Of a DNA stretch of 64,000 nucleotides, positions 59,632 to 64,000 are shown piece by piece; within the stretch, counting starts at the first letter, position 1, and every line of letters begins with the position of its first letter. Made by a program: the position numbers and the translations under genes. The DNA is from Cristatella mucedo. Its lineage: Eukaryota > Bryozoa > Phylactolaemata > Cristatellidae. The stretch spans positions 682,501-746,500 of the forward strand of contig WPIO01000121.1 in assembly GCA_009760855.2 (NCBI GenBank), given 5' to 3'. The notes under the pieces are model-generated. The model had not been told where the DNA came from and did not search any database. It was given only the letters and a program-made list of their open reading frames with translations.

Positions 59632-59727
59632 TTATGTATGGATTTATTTATACATACTCATGCATGCCTACGTATGCACGTCTGTAAATATCTGTACATA
59701 CGTGTATGCAAACATTGTACCGGTATA
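59216..59727. other. No gene recognised
   Basis: Unique-looking sequence, with (TA)n and CATACATA words at 59590-59700. Confidence 0.45.
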
Positions 59728-59815
59728 TATCTGCATCAAATGTAAAGCGCCTAGAGAGAGATTAAGTTCTCTGAGGGTGCTTTATCAAGTGCACTATTAT
59801 ATTATTATTATTATC
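59728..59815 (+). mobile_element. LINE family 2, terminal tail
   Basis: CATCAAATGTAAAGCGCCTA, GAGATTAAGTTCTCTGAGGG, GCTTTATCAAGTGCA, then (TTA)n. Only about 90 bases. Confidence 0.88.
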
Positions 59816-59944
59816 TACCCGTGTACACATGATATGCCTTGTGCACATTCTCACACGAAGCAGTACGCACGGTGCGGCGTAGCCGAAAATTTTTTTTAAG
59901 GGAGATGGTAAAAAACTGCAAGATTCTCACGTAGGGTCAGTAGG

Positions 59945-60199
59945 TCAAACTCCAAAACCAATGAGCAAAATGTTACAGGTCGCGGTTACGCGGACTTTTT
60001 TCGACACGACCCGAAGGCGGTTACAGCGATTGACTGGCGGTTGGAGATCATTTCTTCTCCTGCGACACTCGGGGGGGGGGGAGGCGCGCGCGCGCGTGGA
60101 ACTACAGGAAGTGTCCCAGGTAGCCGACCCCCCCCCGAGGTCGCTGACCTGGCGGCGGTGGAACAGGCCTGCCTCCTGCCGCTCCTGCTGCTCTGCCAC
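59945..60199 (-). other. Open stretch with possible small exon
   Basis: Minus strand: after 'aatatattcag' the frame AEQQERQEAGLFHRRQ reaches a CAG/GTCAGC donor near 60142. Reading on gives an unrecognised frame through a run of C. No partner exon was found; weak evidence. Confidence 0.15.
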
Positions 60200-60344
60200 T
60201 GAATATATTATTATATACTGATATATTATTATATAATATATTCAGTTTTTTCCATTCATTTTCTTAACATAGAGCTAATATGTAGAGCTACAATCATAAT
60301 AATTATGTAGACCTGCAATTTAAATAATGGAGACATAATACATG

Positions 60345-60495
<151 letters not shown>

Positions 60496-60572
60496 GGCAT
60501 AAAAAAAGGAAAATCTCTGCTCTTGCTTGCTTCCGCATCAAGGATTCTGCACCCGCCCCCTCATCTCCATTT

Positions 60573-60615
60573 GCTATGTAATGTATCTCCGTCTGTAATT
60601 CCACAAAGACTATTG
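60573..60615 (-). mobile_element. LINE family 1, last ~40 bases
   Basis: The complement of GTGGAATTACAGACGGAGAT followed by ACATTACATAGC: the very 3' end only. Confidence 0.7.
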
Positions 60616-60644
60616 TGGTATTACTGGCTGACCGGCGAGTCATT

Positions 60645-60898
60645 TATCACAGAATTTAGTGGGTCCTGGTGATTCGAACTTTGTGTGCTTGTGCGTGCTG
60701 ACACTTTTGCATGCTGCCACTAACCAAACTAGCATGCTGACCCTGAGCATGTCACCCCTAACTATTGTATTCTTTATGTTTATCGAGCACGCTACCGTTA
60801 ACCATCGATCCTTTCTCGACAGCAAATGTGAAGTGCCTAGAAAGAGAGTGAGTTTTCTGAGGGCGCTATATTTAGCTTATTGTCATCACTATTATAGG
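60645..60898 (+). mobile_element. LINE family 2 3' end
   Basis: From 'cagaatttagtgggtcctgg' through GCATGCTGCCACTAACCAAA to AATGTGAAGTGCCTAGAAAG and GGGCGCTATATTTAG. Confidence 0.9.
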
Positions 60899-61329
60899 CA
60901 AGAGTCGGGGCCGAGCTGACTTGAAAATCGCAGTCGTGTGTCTAGAAACCTAAACGGAATAAAATGGAGAGTCACAATAACATGAAGAGTCACAATCCAG
61001 TGGAGATAGTCGCTGGTCGCACGCTCGCACTCGTTCTTTTGCTTCTAGCGTGCCGTTTGCAAAGTCGGACAAGCGAAGCGGAAGTCGGGGGAGGAATGGA
61101 GCAAGGTCGGGAGCAAGGAAGTGCCCCAAAAATTTTTTAAAACGTTGTGCAGACCGAAAGAAGAGCTTTTTTGTCCTTGACCTTAAACTTTCGTGGTCCG
61201 CGTAGCATTTGTCAGCAGTAACGGTTATTCCCACTGGTGTTTAATTTCGTTGGCGGGAATTAATTTCTGGCTTTAATTTCGTCCCACTGATGTGGTTCGA
61301 GTATTACTCGACCAATACTGATAATAAGA
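60899..61329. other. No gene recognised
   Basis: Unique-looking sequence between two LINE 2 ends. Confidence 0.45.
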
Positions 61330-61521
61330 GTGATAATAATAATTACAATAAAATTGTTATAGCACCCTCACGGGATTTAATCTTTTTCTAAGCACTTTAC
61401 ATGTGCTTCAAAGGAAGCATGATAGAATGGTTAGCGGTAGTATGTCTTCATGTCAACAAGCATAACTTTGTTAGAGGTAGCATGCACTTCGTCCACCATT
61501 TGATTATGGTTAGTGGAAGCA

Positions 61522-61557
<36 letters not shown>

Positions 61558-61558
61558 C

Positions 61559-61600
<42 letters not shown>
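61330..61600 (-). mobile_element. LINE family 2 3' end followed by a (CT)(TA)(TG) microsatellite
   Basis: The LINE 2 tail and 3' UTR run, minus strand, to about 61520. 61522-61600 is (CT)n, (TA)n and (TG)n. Confidence 0.85.
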
Positions 61601-61604
<4 letters not shown>

Positions 61605-61613
61605 ATGCATGAA

Positions 61614-61968
61614 TGTATTTATCTCCGTCTGTAGCTCCACAAAGCCATAAAGACTATGCGGGCGTTACGCACGAGAGTTTTGTCTAGTGTACTCACCGCC
61701 TGAGCGGCTTTCGGTACGCACTCGGTGGCCAACACACTTCATCTCACGCAACAAAGAGAAAGTGGGAAGCATAGTAGAGTCAGGAGAGCAGTTGAGGTAG
61801 TGAGTAGCATGGAAGTAGCAGCTCATGACCGCTGAAAAGGATGAGCCAAAGTCGGCAGTAGGAGAGCAGTTGTCGTTGCGTAAGAATTGTGGAAGCGAGT
61901 TCCACAGTCTAGGACCTGCAGAGCTAAAGCTTCTGTCGCCAACGGTCTTTAAGCGGAGGAATGGAACA
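61614..61968 (-). mobile_element. LINE family 1 3' end (left half of a tail-out pair)
   Basis: Minus-strand tail (complement of TGGAGCTACAGACGGAGATA) and ORF2 C-terminal DNA as far as the words for 'gctgttccattcctccgctt'. A plus-strand LINE 1 begins immediately after. Confidence 0.9.
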
Positions 61969-62968
61969 GCCGTCGGAGTCTGCTGCAGCGACTGACAGAC
62001 TGAATGCTTTCCTTACCGACGTTCGATCCTAGATGTCGGCGAATTTCCGTAACATAAATGACGATAAGGGTTGACTTTTGCTCGTAGGACACCCTAATCG
62101 TGTGGCTAGACCAGAAGGCATTGCTCTTTAATAAATTGATGCTGTTGCGCGACCAGCGACCATCTGCTTTGAATTTAGGTTTTCGAAGCTGCCTAAATTT
62201 GGTAAAGCCAATTTGTTAAGAAGACTGCTTCTACAGCTAGCCCTGACGTCCTATCCCTATATAAAATTTGGAACTTTCTTTCACGGTGGCTTTCAAAGGA
62301 TTTGACTAGCTTCTTAGTTCTGTTTCGGCTTGATTATTATAATTTTGTTTCGGCTGGGCTACCAAAGAAAGCAACTAGGCCACTTCAGCTGCAGCTATTG
62401 AATACAGCTGCAAGGCTAGTTTTCAAATCCCAGTGGTTTGGACATGTGTCTCCTTTGCTTACAGAGCTGTGATGTCTCCTGACGGTTGATCGACGGTCGC
62501 AGAGCAAAGTTATTACGCTGACCCACGAGGCCCACCACGTGGCTTGGCTCCTCCACACCTACCTGAACTGCTGCACAGGTTTCAGAGTCCTCGTGCCGTC
62601 ACGTCCTGTATAGACAATGAAGTAGATGTTCCATTCCTCCGCTTAAAGACCGTTGGCTACAGTAGCTTTTGCTCTGCAGGTCCTAGACTGTGGAACTCGC
62701 TTCCGAAATTCTTACGCAGCGACAACTTCTCTCCTGCTGCCGACCATGGCACTTTCTTTTCAGACATCCTGAGCTGCTACTTCCATGCTACTCGCTACCT
62801 CGACTGCTCTCCTGACTCTGCTACGCTTTTCGCTTTCTTTCTGTTGCGTGTGATAAAGTCTGATGGCTACCGAATGAGTTCCAAAAGCTGCTTAGGCTGT
62901 GAGTGCGCTAGACAAAACTCTCCTGCGTAACATTCACACGGTCTTTGTGGAGTTACGTTACACTACAC
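61969..62968 (+). mobile_element. LINE family 1, 1-kb copy (right half of a tail-out pair)
   Basis: Starts in the RT region (words matching PSE.AAAT..LNA.L.D.RS), passes through VGHPNRVAR- and LPKKATRPLQLQL-like blocks, and ends in the C-terminus (GYSSFCSAGPRLWNSLPKFL, CYFHATRYLDC) and a damaged 3' end near 62968. Several stops are present. Confidence 0.9.
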
Positions 62969-64000
62969 TACCGGATGCGGAAAACTTCCGAGCGGTGACA
63001 GACACGGCGAGACGCATGCGCGCCTGCTGCATCCGCTCTCAGAGGGCGGGCGACGGGAGCGTCGGACAGCGGATACGAGCGAGAAGCTCGCGGTTGCTGG
63101 CGGTCGCCATCTTTAATATATTCGCAGCATTGGCCTTCCTGTTTGATTTGAGGCAGCAGCAGCAGCCATCGTTAGGAGCGCTCGCCGACTTCGCCATTTC
63201 GAACGACGATTCGTTGACCGGTGGCGCCCAGACCTCTGGCGTCGCCATCACAAAAGCGCTGCAGCGGCGAGCGCTGCTGCGCAAGCGATTGCGCCGGAAG
63301 TCCACGCCGACTGCCGAGTTGCCGCATTACAGTAGTCCGAATTGCAAAAGCATTGGGTCGTGCTTCTGTTCGTTTGGTACCATTGCTGGCACGAGCTTCC
63401 GCTTCCGGAATTCGTTCCGCATCCTCTCGAGCCCTCTGCAATGATCGAGGACGCAACGTTGCACGAGTGCCCGAAGCATGATCGAAGCTTGATCGGAGCG
63501 CGATCGGAACTAGATCCGAGCTTAGTCGAAGCAGAACTATAAAAAAAAACTAAGAGGACCTTGTGAGAATCTCGGAATCTCTCGAGGCCTTGGTAAGTTC
63601 TGCGGATTTGTCCATCCGTAGGTTCACCAAGCAGAAACTGACCGAACGAGGATGCTAGGTCTGCGCTAATTTAATGACTTCATCAAACTGCAGCAGGCGC
63701 GACATTGATACCTTTTTTAACACTAGCAGGCGATACGGATTAGGTCAAGGCCAGCGGCAGTTCGCGTTTACAGCAACTCGACGAATTCGACTGCGGCCCA
63801 GGTGACCTAAAGCGTCGTGCCTCTTAGCGGCCGCAGCCGCTGACGTTTAGCGTCAGTAGTAGCCGCCGCAGCTACTGAAACTGGGCTGCTTGTACGGGCT
63901 TAGCCCACATCCCACAATTCCCTGACATCCGGCCAATGCTGCGACGGGCGATAAAGCCCGTCGCAGCGTTTCTCGCGCGCACACAAACCAGAGCTCGCGC
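62969..64000. other. CpG-rich end of window; competing frames, no gene settled
   Basis: The plus frame to 63444 has a hydrophobic segment (LLAVAIFNIFAALAFLFDL). The minus strand has an ATG-started frame from 63248 (MATPEVWAPPVNESSFEMAK...CCCCLKS) ending at 63039. They overlap, so at most one is coding. CTATAAAAAAAA at 63537 with a GTAAGTTC donor-like word at 63592 could mark a plus-strand first exon. Confidence 0.3.
63938..63967. repeat. Perfect 12-bp stem hairpin
   Basis: GCTGCGACGGGC and its exact complement are separated by the loop GATAAA. It lies in the last 65 bases of the window; nearby 'gacgtttagcgtcagtag' words also fold. Confidence 0.9.

Noticed and set aside
63610-63640. Similarity of TCCGTAGGTTCACC to the 3' end of 18S rRNA (complement)
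   Set aside because: Only about 14 bases with a mismatch; the flanks do not continue into rRNA.

Overview
The window is animal nuclear DNA, most likely from an invertebrate. The genes are split by GT-AG introns. They encode an animal nucleolar protein, Ly6/uPAR three-finger proteins and a mitochondrial-type micropeptide, and they sit among tRNA-derived SINEs, L2/CR1-like LINEs, a Ty1/copia remnant, CpG-rich blocks and very many microsatellites. The phylum cannot be fixed from the sequence alone. Most long reading frames here are artefacts of dinucleotide repeats or CpG-rich DNA. The real genes were found by joining short exons whose splice sites and phases agree.

Layout. 1-9.1 kb: repeats (SINEs, LINE family 2, two pairs of duplicated segments) and one unrecognised 146-codon frame. 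9.2-19.2 kb, minus strand: a complete six-exon CMSS1 (pre-ribosome factor) gene, with SINEs, LINE ends and minisatellites in its introns. 20.4-23 kb: CpG-rich DNA with two weakly supported minus-strand coding candidates, a CGTCAGACGACG minisatellite and an 80-bp near-perfect palindrome. 25.3-29.1 kb, minus: a two-exon gene for a 61-residue STMP1-like membrane micropeptide. 30.5-34.6 kb: an inverted duplication of about 0.77 kb enclosing a degraded zinc-knuckle LINE. 34.8-42.6 kb, minus: Ly6 genes A (first exon not found) and B (complete, four exons), separated by LINE family 1 copies. 43.2-45.3 kb: a decayed Ty1/copia element. 46.2-48.8 kb: a LINE 2 copy and a pogo/Tigger-like DNA transposon. 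49.35-53.9 kb, plus: a predicted four-exon secreted cysteine-rich protein gene, with a possible small minus-strand gene nested in its large intron. 55.1-56.5 kb, minus: complete three-exon Ly6 gene C. 58-64 kb: a second copy of the DNA transposon, LINE ends, microsatellites and a CpG-rich end.

How the genes relate. The three Ly6 genes share strand, ten cysteines and phase-1 introns. Genes B and C share a 49-nt signal-peptide exon. Genes A and C share a 168-nt second exon. Together they look like a local family of surface or secreted three-finger proteins. CMSS1 and the micropeptide gene are housekeeping neighbours with no evident functional link.

Mobile elements. SINE-B carries the same 3' end as LINE family 2, which suggests a SINE/LINE partnership. 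Two LINE family 1 loci consist of two copies joined 5'-to-5' with their 3' tails facing outward. Names used below: LINE 1 is the family whose 3' end reads ACAGACGGAGATACATTAC; LINE 2 is the family ending in GCGCCTAG...CTCT...GGGCGC followed by TATTATT repeats; SINE-A has a tail ending near GAGGCTGTTTAATCAGCTAGG; SINE-B has the LINE 2-like tail.
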